Assembly: GCA_024709145.1 (NCBI GenBank)
Contig: JANJXG010000010.1
Span: forward strand, 116,993-180,992
Direction of reading: 5' to 3'
Origin: Bacteroidales bacterium
GTDB lineage: Bacteria; Bacteroidota; Bacteroidia; Bacteroidales; F082
Length of the DNA: 64,000 nucleotides
Below the pieces are notes generated by a model that searched no databases, had not been told where the DNA came from, and saw only the letters and a program-made list of their open reading frames with translations. The position numbers and the translations under genes are program-made. Numbering within the stretch: position 1 is the stretch's first letter; every line of letters begins with the position of its first letter. Shown in pieces: positions 40,995 to 50,357 of this stretch.

Positions 40995-43238
40995 ATGAAT
41001 AAGACGACTTTCATCAGTCTCATTTTCGTTCTTGGCTGTGTTCTATGGGGACACAGCCAGGAATCGATCCTGACTCTTCGTGATGCCCGTTCAGCTGAGT
41101 CAGTGGCTTATGCACATGTGCTGCTCAGCACTTTGGAGGGTGTCAATCAGCAAACTTTGGTCAGCGACATCGATGGGAAAGTGAAAGTCAATACCTCAGT
41201 TAAACTTTTATTTACAATTAGTGCTTTGGGCTACAGGCAATTGACTGATACCATCCTTCCCGGCCAGCATAAAAAGGTTGCGCTGGAACCTTCGGTATAC
41301 AATATGGATGAGGTAGTTGTGACAGGTCAGTACACACCCCAGGCTGTTGACAAGTCTATTTTCAGGGTTAAAGTTATCGGTGCCAGGCAAATCGGGCAGA
41401 AAGCATCCAATAATCTAGGTGAGCTCATGGCAGGCGAATTGAACATCCGGAGCTCTTTCGACGGCGCACTTGGCAGCAGAATCACCATGCAGGGTTTGGG
41501 GGGAGAGCACATTAAATTTCTCATCGACGGTGTTCCCCTGATCGGCAGAATGAACGGAAACATCGACCTTGGTCAGTTAAACCTTTATAACGTTAACCAG
41601 ATTGAGGTGATCGAAGGACCTATGTCGGTAATTTATGGCAGCAATGCTTTGGCTGGCGTGATCAATATCATCACGGGTGAAAGCAGGCATACCAGTCTCA
41701 GCACCAATGCCTCGGCCTATCTTGAGTCGGTTGGAGTTTACAATTTCACTGCCGATGCCACGATCAGAAAAAAGCGTTGGATTGGTTCGGTAGCCGCTGC
41801 CCGGAATTTTTTTGATGGTTTCAACCTGGATGAAAACGCTCGCTCGCAGCGGTGGAAACCAAAAAGGCAGTACAATGCCGATGCCGCTATCAATTACTCG
41901 GCCAAAGATTTTAAGTTCAGGTTATCCGGCGCATTTTTTAATGAAATGCTGAAGGACAAAGGCGAGCTGATGAAGCCTTATTATGAAACCGCCTTCGATA
42001 GTGACTTTCAAACCAACCGGTTTACTGCCAAAGCCGATGTGCAGGCCAAAGTTGCCACCGACCGCTATATCAATGTCCTGGCTTCGTATTCGTTTTACAA
42101 CAGAATCAAGAACACCTATTTTATTGACCTTACCACCCTGGATAAAATACTTACTGCCAACACCTTCGATCAGGATACCTCCCGGTTTGGGCAATATCTG
42201 CTGAGGGCTGAATTCAGTAAAAGTACCACCAACAGCAAGTTCAATTACCAACTGGGTATCGATCTGAACCACGAGACAGGATTTGGCAGAAGGATTCTCG
42301 ATCAACGACAACAAATCGGTGATTATGCTGCATTCCTGAGTTTGAAGATACAGCCACTTGTGAGGTTGATGCTGCAGCCCGGCCTGAGGTACGGCTACAA
42401 TACAAAATATAATTCTCCGCTTGTTTATTCTTTGAATGTGAAATGGGATTTGCAGGAAGAGCTTAGTTTGAGAGCCAGTTATGCAAAGGGATTCAGAGCC
42501 CCTTCGCTCAAAGAGCTCTATCTTGAGTTTGTGGATGTGAACCACAACATCAGGGGCAATGAACTGCTGGAAGCAGAAGATTCGCAAAATATCAACCTCG
42601 CGCTCAGGTACCACAAGGAAAAACCCAGCTATGATTATGGCGCTGAGATAAATTTCTTTTACAATGAAATTCACAACAGCATTACACTGGCTACTGTGAA
42701 TGCCGAGGAGGCTTTGTACACCTATGTCAACCTTGATAATTTAATCACTCAGGGCTATCAGCTCACTTTCAACAACAGACTTTATCCATGGCTTGAGCTG
42801 AAAGCAGGGATTGGTCAGACTGGAAGAAAGCAAATGCAGGATAAAAACTTCAATATCGACATGATTTACAGCACAGATGTGCTGGGGTCGGTGAATTATC
42901 TGTGGCGAAAGGCCGACCTCAGGGTGGCGCTGTATTACAAATACAATGGTGATTATCCCGAGGTTTTTATCAATGCTGATGAAAGTGTTTCGCGCTCCAT
43001 CATGGAGGGTTATCACACGATGGATCTGAGTGCATCGAAGGAATTTTTTGCTCAACGGCTGCAGGCGCAGATCGGTGTTAAAAATCTTTTCAACAACACC
43101 AACATCGCTGTGAAAGGCGACACCGGCGGTGGCATTCACAGCGGTGGCGGTGGCAGTTCGGCAGTTGGCTGGGGCAGGACCTTTTTTGTTCGGCTTACTT
43201 TTCAGTTTCAAAAAATAAACAGTCGCAATGAAAATTAA
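40995..43238 (+). CDS. TonB-dependent receptor of the HmuY-like locus (HmuR-type)
   Basis: A 747-residue outer-membrane receptor. The ATG at 40995 gives a clean signal peptide (MNKTTFISLIFVLGCVLWGH), while in-frame codons upstream overlap the previous gene. After a CarboxypepD-reg-like domain (LRDARSAESVAYAHVLLST) come the plug blocks MDEVVVTGQYTPQAVDKS and IDGVPLIGRMNGNIDLGQL with VIYGSNALAGVINI, then the barrel. A Gly-rich stretch GGGIHSGGGGSSAVG near the end includes a His that could contact ligand but is more likely an exposed loop. Neighbours on both sides are HmuY-like, which supports a heme or iron-chelate ligand. Confidence 0.92.
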   Translation: MNKTTFISLIFVLGCVLWGHSQESILTLRDARSAESVAYAHVLLSTLEGVNQQTLVSDIDGKVKVNTSVKLLFTISALGYRQLTDTILPGQHKKVALEPSVYNMDEVVVTGQYTPQAVDKSIFRVKVIGARQIGQKASNNLGELMAGELNIRSSFDGALGSRITMQGLGGEHIKFLIDGVPLIGRMNGNIDLGQLNLYNVNQIEVIEGPMSVIYGSNALAGVINIITGESRHTSLSTNASAYLESVGVYNFTADATIRKKRWIGSVAAARNFFDGFNLDENARSQRWKPKRQYNADAAINYSAKDFKFRLSGAFFNEMLKDKGELMKPYYETAFDSDFQTNRFTAKADVQAKVATDRYINVLASYSFYNRIKNTYFIDLTTLDKILTANTFDQDTSRFGQYLLRAEFSKSTTNSKFNYQLGIDLNHETGFGRRILDQRQQIGDYAAFLSLKIQPLVRLMLQPGLRYGYNTKYNSPLVYSLNVKWDLQEELSLRASYAKGFRAPSLKELYLEFVDVNHNIRGNELLEAEDSQNINLALRYHKEKPSYDYGAEINFFYNEIHNSITLATVNAEEALYTYVNLDNLITQGYQLTFNNRLYPWLELKAGIGQTGRKQMQDKNFNIDMIYSTDVLGSVNYLWRKADLRVALYYKYNGDYPEVFINADESVSRSIMEGYHTMDLSASKEFFAQRLQAQIGVKNLFNNTNIAVKGDTGGGIHSGGGGSSAVGWGRTFFVRLTFQFQKINSRNEN

Positions 43239-44238
43239 CCGCTTACTTCTTTTTGTTCCGTTGATGGCGCTCGCTTCATGTTTTAAGGAAGATGAGAAAA
43301 TTATTCCTTACGACCGGGGCGAGAAAATCACTGCTGCCATTGCAATGACACAAACCTATAAATACCAGGTGTACTACAGCCTTGCCGACAGTCAGGTGGT
43401 TTCTTCCAATCTCAAGACCGGCTTCGATTTGCTTTTTTCCAACGACCCCGGCGGTTCTGGTATTTACCTCAATACCTCCAATTTTAGTCAGGCTGCTGCC
43501 ACCGGTAAGTTCAACCTGGATGAAGTGACAGCAGCAACAGGGCTGAATTATACCTACGATGCTTCCTCAGGAAACCCGGATTCACTGGTTTTTAAAAATT
43601 GGTTCACCTTCGATGGCGCCGACACCATTTGGCCGGGTGAAGTTTATGTGATCGACAGGGGTTACGACGACCTGGGGGCGCTGCTGGGTTATCGCAAAAT
43701 AATTTTCGACAGCCTGTCGGGTAACAGGTATTATTTCAGGTTCTCAAACCTCAACGGTAGCGGATTGCAATCGGCAGTGGTGGAAAAAACCGGTCAAAGC
43801 AATTTCCTCTACTTCTCCTTTGATGAAGGCCTGCAGTTATATCCGGAACCACCAAAAACTGCCTATGATCTGCTTTTTACCCAATACACTACCTTGCTTT
43901 TTACCAACGAGGGTGAGCCTTATCCCTATCTCGTAACGGGTGTTCTGCTCAACAGGTTTGCAACGCAGGCTTACCTGGATACTACCCTGGCTTTTGATTC
44001 CATTACGTCCGAACATATTCAGGATGAATTGTTTACGAGTAGACCCGATTTGATCGGCTATGATTGGAAAGAAGTGCTTGGAGATGTTAACACAGGCAAT
44101 GTGTATTACGAAATCAGACCTGAAAACAATTACTTTCTGAAAGACCAGCAAGGCTTTTATTACAAATTGCGCTTTATCAGCTTCTACAACAACGCAGGTG
44201 AAAAGGGATATCCAACCTTTGAGTTTCAAAGGTTGTAG
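43228..44238 (+). CDS. HmuY-like lipoprotein
   Basis: A 336-residue lipoprotein with lipobox LASC (Cys18 in PLMALASCFKEDE). The mature part repeats the HmuY pattern of aromatic-rich beta strands (GFDLLFSNDPGGSGIYLN, NWFTFDGADTIWPGEVYV, AYDLLFTQYTTLLFTNEG). It starts 11 bases before the TonB receptor stop, so translation is coupled. It would present heme or another ligand at the outer face, next to the receptor, while the T9SS homologue is released. The gene is followed by no clear terminator before the lgt promoter. Confidence 0.85.
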   Translation: MKINRLLLFVPLMALASCFKEDEKIIPYDRGEKITAAIAMTQTYKYQVYYSLADSQVVSSNLKTGFDLLFSNDPGGSGIYLNTSNFSQAAATGKFNLDEVTAATGLNYTYDASSGNPDSLVFKNWFTFDGADTIWPGEVYVIDRGYDDLGALLGYRKIIFDSLSGNRYYFRFSNLNGSGLQSAVVEKTGQSNFLYFSFDEGLQLYPEPPKTAYDLLFTQYTTLLFTNEGEPYPYLVTGVLLNRFATQAYLDTTLAFDSITSEHIQDELFTSRPDLIGYDWKEVLGDVNTGNVYYEIRPENNYFLKDQQGFYYKLRFISFYNNAGEKGYPTFEFQRL

Positions 44239-44332
44239 AAGGGGATATTCCCAAACTTTTTTCCCATCCCTTAAAAATGCCTGTAATATTTCCTTCCTGA
44301 GGCATTGTCGGACATCATTTGGATGAAAGACA

Positions 44333-44340
44333 TATCTTTG
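44333..44340 (+). promoter_or_regulatory. -7 element of lgt (TATCTTTG)
   Basis: TATCTTTG matches TAnnTTTG, 16 bases before the lgt ATG. It separates lgt from the upstream heme-locus genes. Confidence 0.5.
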
Positions 44341-44355
44341 TAAAAATTTCGACCT

Positions 44356-45186
44356 ATGTTACTTTCTGTTGTTTGGGATGTTTCACCCGTTATGTTTACG
44401 TTTCCGGATTGGCTCCCGTTGTTGGGCGATCGTGAAGTGAGGTGGTATGGTTTACTCTTTGCAGCTTCATTTGTAGTTGGTTATATGATCATGCAAAGGG
44501 TTTTCCGGAGGGAGAATATTTCCGGAGAGGTGCTCGATCAGCTCTCGACCTATATGCTTGTTGCAACGGTTGTTGGCGCAAGGCTTGGTCATTGTCTGTT
44601 TTATGAGCCTGCTTATTACCTGGCCAATCCAATTGAAATTTTAAAGGTATGGGAAGGCGGACTTGCCAGTCATGGGGCAGCGATTGGGATAATCATTGCG
44701 CTGTATTTCTTCTCCAGAAAGCAACACAAGCCATTAATATGGATACTCGACCGCATCGTGATTGTGGTAGCCCTGGCCGGATTTTTTATCAGAATGGGTA
44801 ATTTGATGAACTCAGAGATTTTTGGTCATGCTACCACGATGCCCTGGGGATTTTATTTTGTTCGATACCACGAGCAAGCCATGCATGCCGACCCTAGGCA
44901 TCCCACCCAGATTTATGAGGGTCTTGTTTACCTGGCCACTTTCTTTTTCCTTCTGCGTTCTTATTTTAAATGCAGCATTGGCGAAAAACAACCGGGATTT
45001 CTCTTTGGATGGTTTCTGATGCTTGTTTTCGGTTCCAGGTTTTTTGTTGAATTTCTTAAAGAACCTCAGGTTGGTTTCGAGGCATCGATGGCTCTCAATA
45101 TGGGTCAATGGTTGAGCATTCCCTTTATGGTAGCTGGTTTTTATATCTGGTATCAGGGTTATACCAAGCGACGTAAAGCAAATTGA
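44356..45186 (+). CDS. lgt: Prolipoprotein diacylglyceryl transferase
   Basis: A 276-residue seven-helix membrane enzyme that transfers diacylglycerol from phosphatidylglycerol to the lipobox cysteine of prolipoproteins. Signature blocks are VGARLGHCLFYEPAYYL, EGGLASHGAAIGI, and RMGNLMNSEIFGHATTMPWG, which include the key Arg and the substrate His. The complement of many lipoproteins in this window gives it substrates. It is followed by rsmE with a 35-base gap. Confidence 0.96.
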   Translation: MLLSVVWDVSPVMFTFPDWLPLLGDREVRWYGLLFAASFVVGYMIMQRVFRRENISGEVLDQLSTYMLVATVVGARLGHCLFYEPAYYLANPIEILKVWEGGLASHGAAIGIIIALYFFSRKQHKPLIWILDRIVIVVALAGFFIRMGNLMNSEIFGHATTMPWGFYFVRYHEQAMHADPRHPTQIYEGLVYLATFFFLLRSYFKCSIGEKQPGFLFGWFLMLVFGSRFFVEFLKEPQVGFEASMALNMGQWLSIPFMVAGFYIWYQGYTKRRKAN

Positions 45187-45221
45187 TTCAAGGTTTTAAA
45201 CCGTCCTGATCAACTTAGAAA

Positions 45222-45932
45222 ATGCATATTTTTTATTTACCTGAAGCCGCTGAAGGAATCGTAAAACTTTCGGAAGAGGAATCAAAACATGCCATTCGTG
45301 TTTTGCGACTGAACGCGGGTGATCCGGTTGTTGTTACCAACGGTAAGGGTTATTTTTTCGATGCTTCGCTGGTTGTTGCCCATCCCAAACAGGCTTTGCT
45401 GTCGCTTCAGCAACCGAAGCCGGGACCGGATCACAGGCCTTTCAGGCTGCATCTGGCTGTTGCCGCAACCAAAAACGCCGACCGAATGGAATGGTTTGTT
45501 GAGAAGGCCACTGAGATCGGGATTGATGAGATTTCGTTTATTCTCACTGCCCACTCCGAGCGCAAGCACGTCAATGCCGAAAGGATGGAGAAAATTGCTG
45601 TCTCGGCCATGAAACAATCACTTAAATCGCGCTTACCAATAATCAATCCTCAAAAGACATTTGCAGAATTTTTGCAGAATCAATTTCAGGGTCAGGCCTT
45701 TATAGCCTGGATTGACGACAATGTCAAAGATTTATTAAGCACCAGCTACCAAAGCGGCATGGATTGTACCATACTGATCGGTCCTGAAGGTGATTTTGCT
45801 CAGGAAGAAGTTCAGGCTGCACTGAATGCCGGATTCCGGCCGGTGAGCCTCGGAAATTCGCGTTTACGCACCGAAACCGCTGCCATGGTTTCAGTTCACA
45901 CTATTCATCTAATCAATCAAATATCCCGATGA
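45222..45932 (+). CDS. rsmE: 16S rRNA (uracil(1498)-N(3))-methyltransferase
   Basis: A 236-residue SPOUT-fold methyltransferase that methylates N3 of U1498 in 16S rRNA. Family signatures are SKHAIRVLRLNAGD at the PUA-like N-terminus and ILIGPEGDFAQEEV plus SLGNSRLRTETAAMVS at the SAM knot near the C-terminus. The length is typical. It overlaps the next gene by four bases (ATGA), so it is translationally coupled to the DUF4159 protein gene. Confidence 0.95.
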   Translation: MHIFYLPEAAEGIVKLSEEESKHAIRVLRLNAGDPVVVTNGKGYFFDASLVVAHPKQALLSLQQPKPGPDHRPFRLHLAVAATKNADRMEWFVEKATEIGIDEISFILTAHSERKHVNAERMEKIAVSAMKQSLKSRLPIINPQKTFAEFLQNQFQGQAFIAWIDDNVKDLLSTSYQSGMDCTILIGPEGDFAQEEVQAALNAGFRPVSLGNSRLRTETAAMVSVHTIHLINQISR

Positions 45933-46585
45933 AGACACGCGCTTTCACGCTAATTATATTCTTTCACCTCTTTTTATCGGTCTCTGCTCAGTGGGATCAT
46001 CAGATTGCGCTGCTTAAATACCGGGGTGGGGGTGATTGGTATGCCAATCCGACTTCATTGCCGAACCTGATTCATTTTTGCCGCACCCAGCTGGGGATGA
46101 GTATCAATCCCGAGCCGGCAACGGTTGAACCTGACAGTCCGTTGATTTTCAGTTATCCACTGGTTCACATGACAGGACACGGCAATGTTGTTTTCAATAA
46201 TGCTGAGGCCGAAAACCTGCGTAAGTATTTAATTGGCGGTGGTTTTCTGCATATTGACGACAATTACGGGCTTGATCAGTTTGTAAGGACAGAAATGAAA
46301 AAGGTTTTCCCGGAACTTAGTTTCATCGAAATTCCCAAAGGTCATGAAATCTATCATCAACAGTTTGATTTTGCCGACGGCTTGCCCAAAATTCATTTGC
46401 ATGACAACAAACCATCTCAGGGATTCGGATTGTTTTATGAGGGCAGACTTGTGTGTTATTATAGCTATGAAAGCGATTTGGGTGATGGATGGGAGGATGC
46501 GCGGATTCACAACGACAGCGAAGAAACACGGCTCAAGGCCCTGAAAATGGGCGCCAATATTGTCAGTTTTGTTTTTGGACAATAA
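45929..46585 (+). CDS. DUF4159 domain-containing exported protein
   Basis: A 218-residue protein with a signal peptide (AFTLIIFFHLFLSVSAQ) and a DUF4159 domain: ALLKYRGGGDWYANPTSLPN, FSYPLVHMTGHGNVVFN, YLIGGGFLHIDDNYGLDQF. DUF4159 belongs to the glutamine-amidotransferase-like fold and occurs in periplasmic proteins; the catalytic cysteine usual in such amidotransferases is not visible, so catalysis is doubtful. It overlaps the end of rsmE by four bases. Role unknown. Confidence 0.88.
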   Translation: MKTRAFTLIIFFHLFLSVSAQWDHQIALLKYRGGGDWYANPTSLPNLIHFCRTQLGMSINPEPATVEPDSPLIFSYPLVHMTGHGNVVFNNAEAENLRKYLIGGGFLHIDDNYGLDQFVRTEMKKVFPELSFIEIPKGHEIYHQQFDFADGLPKIHLHDNKPSQGFGLFYEGRLVCYYSYESDLGDGWEDARIHNDSEETRLKALKMGANIVSFVFGQ

Positions 46586-46723
46586 TTCTTTCCCTCCATT
46601 AATTTTCTGTGGTTTTTATTTAATGATGGCAATTCAGCTGAATAATCGTGCTGAAGCTGTTAGGATGACTGGATTCAAGCTTGAAAAATGACTGATTTGA
46701 ATGTGTCAATTCATTCAATAACT

Positions 46724-46731
46724 TATCTTTG
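46724..46731 (+). promoter_or_regulatory. -7 element of the T9SS peptidase-like gene (TATCTTTG)
   Basis: TATCTTTG matches TAnnTTTG, 20 bases before the ATG at 46752. A TTTG is seen 24 bases further upstream, somewhat wide for a -33. Confidence 0.5.
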
Positions 46732-46751
46732 GAGCCTGAAATCTGTAATTT

Positions 46752-49700
46752 ATGATCCGATCCCTACGCTTGCCCTTGTTGGCCCTGCTGCTGTTAAGTT
46801 CAGCCAAAATTTTCCCCCAAAGTGAATCTGCACTTCCTTTGCAACCGCTTACAGCATCCGACTCTGTAACCTTAAGTAAGATTCCTGAGCTTCAGTTAAA
46901 CAATCAGACACTGAGAAGGCTTTTACCTGCCGTTGTCGATAACAGCGCATTGCCTTTTATGCGGCCTCTGATCGGGCAGGTTGGTCTGGAGTGCGGGCAG
47001 GCCTCAAGCATTGGCATTATGTTTACATATGAAATCAATGCAAAACGGAAGGTTCCGGGTAATTTGCCTGTAAATCAGTACGCCACTCATTTCACATATA
47101 ATTTTCTTAACGGTGGCAGTGATGCGGGTATCAATTATTTCGAAAGCATGCAAATTGTCAAGTATGCAGGCAATCCGAATGTGGTTGATTACGGCGGGAT
47201 GGCATCGGGAGGTGCCTCCGGATGGATGAACGGATACAATAAATACTACAATGCGATGACCAACCGTGTTGATGGTATCTATTCTATTCGTACAAACACC
47301 CTGGAAGGTTTGCAGACACTCAAAAACTGGATATTCGATCATGGCGACGGCTCCCAATATGGTGGCATGGCTTCTTTCTATTCACAATTCACAAGTCCGC
47401 CTTCTGTTTTCCCTCCGGGTACGCCTGAAGCAGGAAAACATGTCATTCACAGCTGGGGCAGCTCACCAAATCATGCCATGGCCATCGTTGGTTATCATGA
47501 TTCAATCCGTTGGGATTATAACAGTGACGGACAATATACTAACCACCTCGATATCAATGGTGATGGTCTCATCGATGTGAGGGACTGGGAGATCGGTGGT
47601 TTCAAGATGGCCAACACATACGGCAGCATCAGTGGATGGGGTGATGCGGGTTTTTCGTATATGATGTATAAAACAGTGGCAGATATTTCAACCGAAGGCG
47701 GAATCTGGAATAACCAGGTGATTGTGGTTGATGTGAAGGAAGACTATCAGCCACAATTGGTTGCGAAAGTAACCATCAATCACGGTTGTCGCAACCAGCT
47801 CAAAATCATGACCGGAGTTTCAACTGATCCCTTGTCGTTCGAGCCGGAATTTGTGATGCAATATCCAATGTTTGATTTTCAGGGTGGCTGCAAACCGATG
47901 GCAGGAAACGGAGGCGGAAATTCCATTGAAATTGCCCTTGATATGAATTATCTGCTCGAACATATTGAGCCTGGTCAGCCTGCACGTTTCTTTCTTTCGG
48001 TTGTAGAAGACGATCCCGGCAACAGCAATCAGGGCAGCATCGTCGACTTCACGCTGATGGATTATACTTCGGGCACCCTCAACGAAATTCCTGCTTCGCA
48101 GGCCATCGTGCTGATACAGAATAACAGCGTTACGCATGTCGGCATCACCGCCGCGATCGATTTTGTTCCGGTTGAAGTAGTTACCGAAGACCTGCCTCCG
48201 TTTGAGCTGTATCAGAACAGTGAAGTACAGCTTGTGGCCGAAGGAGGAACGGAACCATACACCTGGCATCTGCTCGATCATTACGATACCTTGCAGTCAA
48301 CGGCTTCATTTCCCGTTATCAATGGCACACAAGTGTCACTTTCTGATAATTCGGAGGGAACAGGAGAAGTGCAACTACCATTTGAATTTCCTTATTTTGG
48401 AAAGAAATATCAAAAAATTTATGTTGCAGCAGATGGTTTTATTCTGTTCGAACCATCGCTGGTAACCTGGCCTTATTATGTGGCCGGAAAAACCTATCTT
48501 ATTCAAAACAAGATTATTGCTCCTGCCTTAGCCAAGCCTTTTTATGTAAATCCTGCCTCGGGCGATGGTATTTGGGTAGAATCAGGTCCTGAGTCAGCAA
48601 TCATCCGTTGGAAACTTTCTGTTTATGGTCAGGGAGGGAACAGCGAGGTGAGTATGGCGGCAAGGCTTCACAAAGATGGAAAAATTGAGTTTTTCTATGG
48701 AACGCATCTGGCAGCATCCTACATTGCACGTTTTGCAGGGGTATCGGCAGGTGATGGGGAAAATTTGGTTATTCTGAATAAAACGGGATACTTTGTTCCA
48801 TCAAGTCAGCAACACACTACTTTTATCCCGCATGAACGTTTTGCCAATGTCAACCTGACGAAAAAGGGCTTGCTTTCGGCTAATATTGAGTCCTATACTT
48901 CGGGACAAACCATCAGCGTGCTCGTCCACGACCAGAATAATTTGCGCCATAAAGCCGAACTTCCCGTTGAAGTACAGGGTGTGGTCATGGAATACACTGT
49001 GGAGGCAGGTGGCGATGCTGTTATTGAATACGGAGAATTGGTGACCTTCGATTTTCATCTGGAGAACAAAACTCCTGCAGCTTTGGGAGAAGGTACCCTA
49101 AGTCTTTCAGGGTCGGATGAGTTTTTTACAATCATCAATGGTAGTTTCGATCTTCCGGCCCTTGCCGTTGATGAAGTGCTGGAACTGACCGATCTTTTTC
49201 AGGTCGAGGTTAGCAACCAGGTTCCGGATCAATACGCAGCCGGTTTTAATTTAACCTGTACTACCCCGCAGGGAAGTTTCAGCAGACCTGTGAGGTTAAC
49301 AGCTTATGCGCCTGAACTCAAAGTGTTGACCTTAAGTGTGAACGATGGTCAAAATGGCATTCTTGAACCCGGAGAAACTGCAAACCTGGTTGTGAGACTA
49401 AAGAATGATGGGGGTGCTAAATTACTCCAACTTGAAGCGGCCTTGTCAACATCCAATCCCGATCTCACCGTTTTAGATGGAGAGGCATCAATTCAGCAGC
49501 TCCTGCCCTCCGGCATCTGGGAAGCTGTTTTTCAGGTTTCGTTATCTGCCGGTGCCACACCGATGCAATTGGTCGAACTCTTGCTTCAGGTGGATGCTGC
49601 CAATGGTTTTTCTTATGATAAATACCTGCCGCTGATGACTTCACTGATTGTGGAGAATTTTGAAACAGCAGGATTCGATACCTTTAATTGGGAAATGTCG

Positions 49701-50354
49701 GGTGATGCACCCTGGACAATAACTGATGTGACTCCCTATGAAGGCAGCTATGCAGCCCGCTCGGGAGCGATCGGGGATAACCAGAGTTCGGCCCTGACAT
49801 TGATCTATGATGTTGCTTTTCCGGATACCATTTCTTTTTGGTACAAGATTTCAACAGAAAGTAATTATGATTACCTGAAGTTTTCGGTTAATGGTGTTCA
49901 GCAGCAACAATGGGCGGGTGAGCTTCCGTGGGCACATGCAGTGTATGAGATTGATGGCGGCGAACAGGCTTTCAGATGGTTATATGAAAAGGACTTCAGT
50001 GTTTCGTCGGGCAGCGACTGCGTTTGGATAGACTATGTTGTGTTGCCTGCTGTGAAGATATACACCGGAAATGAAGAATCTTATGAATCGGCTCAGCTGG
50101 CAGTACTGCTACATCCCAATCCATTTGCTGAAACAATGAATGTTCAGTTTAAGGCTGTCACCAACGAAGCTGTCGAGGTAATCATCATCGACGGAGGCGG
50201 TCGGCACCTTTTTGCTAAAACCATGCTAGCTGTGGCAGGAGAAACCTATTCAATCAGACCTGACATCACTCCGGTGAGCGAGGGGCTGATGTATGTGATG
50301 GTCAGACAAGGAAAGAAGCAAGTGGTAAAGCCCATCATCAAAACAGGACGTTAA
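46752..50354 (+). CDS. Large T9SS-exported protein with a papain/C39-like N-terminal domain
   Basis: A 1200-residue exported protein. After the signal, residues 70-310 show a cysteine-peptidase-like order: Gln76 in LIGQVGLECGQASS, Cys81, His241 in NHAMAIVGYH and Asn288 in KMANTYGSISGWGDAG, as in papain-type enzymes (Gln, Cys, His, Asn). Against papain QGSCGSCW the position of the active Cys would be Ala; against C39-type CGxA the cysteine fits. An EF-hand-like insertion (DYNSDGQYTNHLDINGDG) sits between His and Asn. Beta-sandwich domains follow, and the C-terminus has a T9SS sorting domain (HPNPFAETMNVQF). Active enzyme or pseudoenzyme is unresolved. Confidence 0.8.
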   Translation: MIRSLRLPLLALLLLSSAKIFPQSESALPLQPLTASDSVTLSKIPELQLNNQTLRRLLPAVVDNSALPFMRPLIGQVGLECGQASSIGIMFTYEINAKRKVPGNLPVNQYATHFTYNFLNGGSDAGINYFESMQIVKYAGNPNVVDYGGMASGGASGWMNGYNKYYNAMTNRVDGIYSIRTNTLEGLQTLKNWIFDHGDGSQYGGMASFYSQFTSPPSVFPPGTPEAGKHVIHSWGSSPNHAMAIVGYHDSIRWDYNSDGQYTNHLDINGDGLIDVRDWEIGGFKMANTYGSISGWGDAGFSYMMYKTVADISTEGGIWNNQVIVVDVKEDYQPQLVAKVTINHGCRNQLKIMTGVSTDPLSFEPEFVMQYPMFDFQGGCKPMAGNGGGNSIEIALDMNYLLEHIEPGQPARFFLSVVEDDPGNSNQGSIVDFTLMDYTSGTLNEIPASQAIVLIQNNSVTHVGITAAIDFVPVEVVTEDLPPFELYQNSEVQLVAEGGTEPYTWHLLDHYDTLQSTASFPVINGTQVSLSDNSEGTGEVQLPFEFPYFGKKYQKIYVAADGFILFEPSLVTWPYYVAGKTYLIQNKIIAPALAKPFYVNPASGDGIWVESGPESAIIRWKLSVYGQGGNSEVSMAARLHKDGKIEFFYGTHLAASYIARFAGVSAGDGENLVILNKTGYFVPSSQQHTTFIPHERFANVNLTKKGLLSANIESYTSGQTISVLVHDQNNLRHKAELPVEVQGVVMEYTVEAGGDAVIEYGELVTFDFHLENKTPAALGEGTLSLSGSDEFFTIINGSFDLPALAVDEVLELTDLFQVEVSNQVPDQYAAGFNLTCTTPQGSFSRPVRLTAYAPELKVLTLSVNDGQNGILEPGETANLVVRLKNDGGAKLLQLEAALSTSNPDLTVLDGEASIQQLLPSGIWEAVFQVSLSAGATPMQLVELLLQVDAANGFSYDKYLPLMTSLIVENFETAGFDTFNWEMSGDAPWTITDVTPYEGSYAARSGAIGDNQSSALTLIYDVAFPDTISFWYKISTESNYDYLKFSVNGVQQQQWAGELPWAHAVYEIDGGEQAFRWLYEKDFSVSSGSDCVWIDYVVLPAVKIYTGNEESYESAQLAVLLHPNPFAETMNVQFKAVTNEAVEVIIIDGGGRHLFAKTMLAVAGETYSIRPDITPVSEGLMYVMVRQGKKQVVKPIIKTGR

Positions 50355-50357
50355 AAT

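Noticed and set aside
41922..42674. 250-residue minus-strand frame inside the TonB receptor gene
   Set aside because: Shadow of the receptor barrel, with no recognisable domain or promoter.
44226..44280. GGGGATATTCCC region after the HmuY-like lipoprotein gene as a terminator
   Set aside because: The stem is only four pairs and the T run is not directly adjacent.
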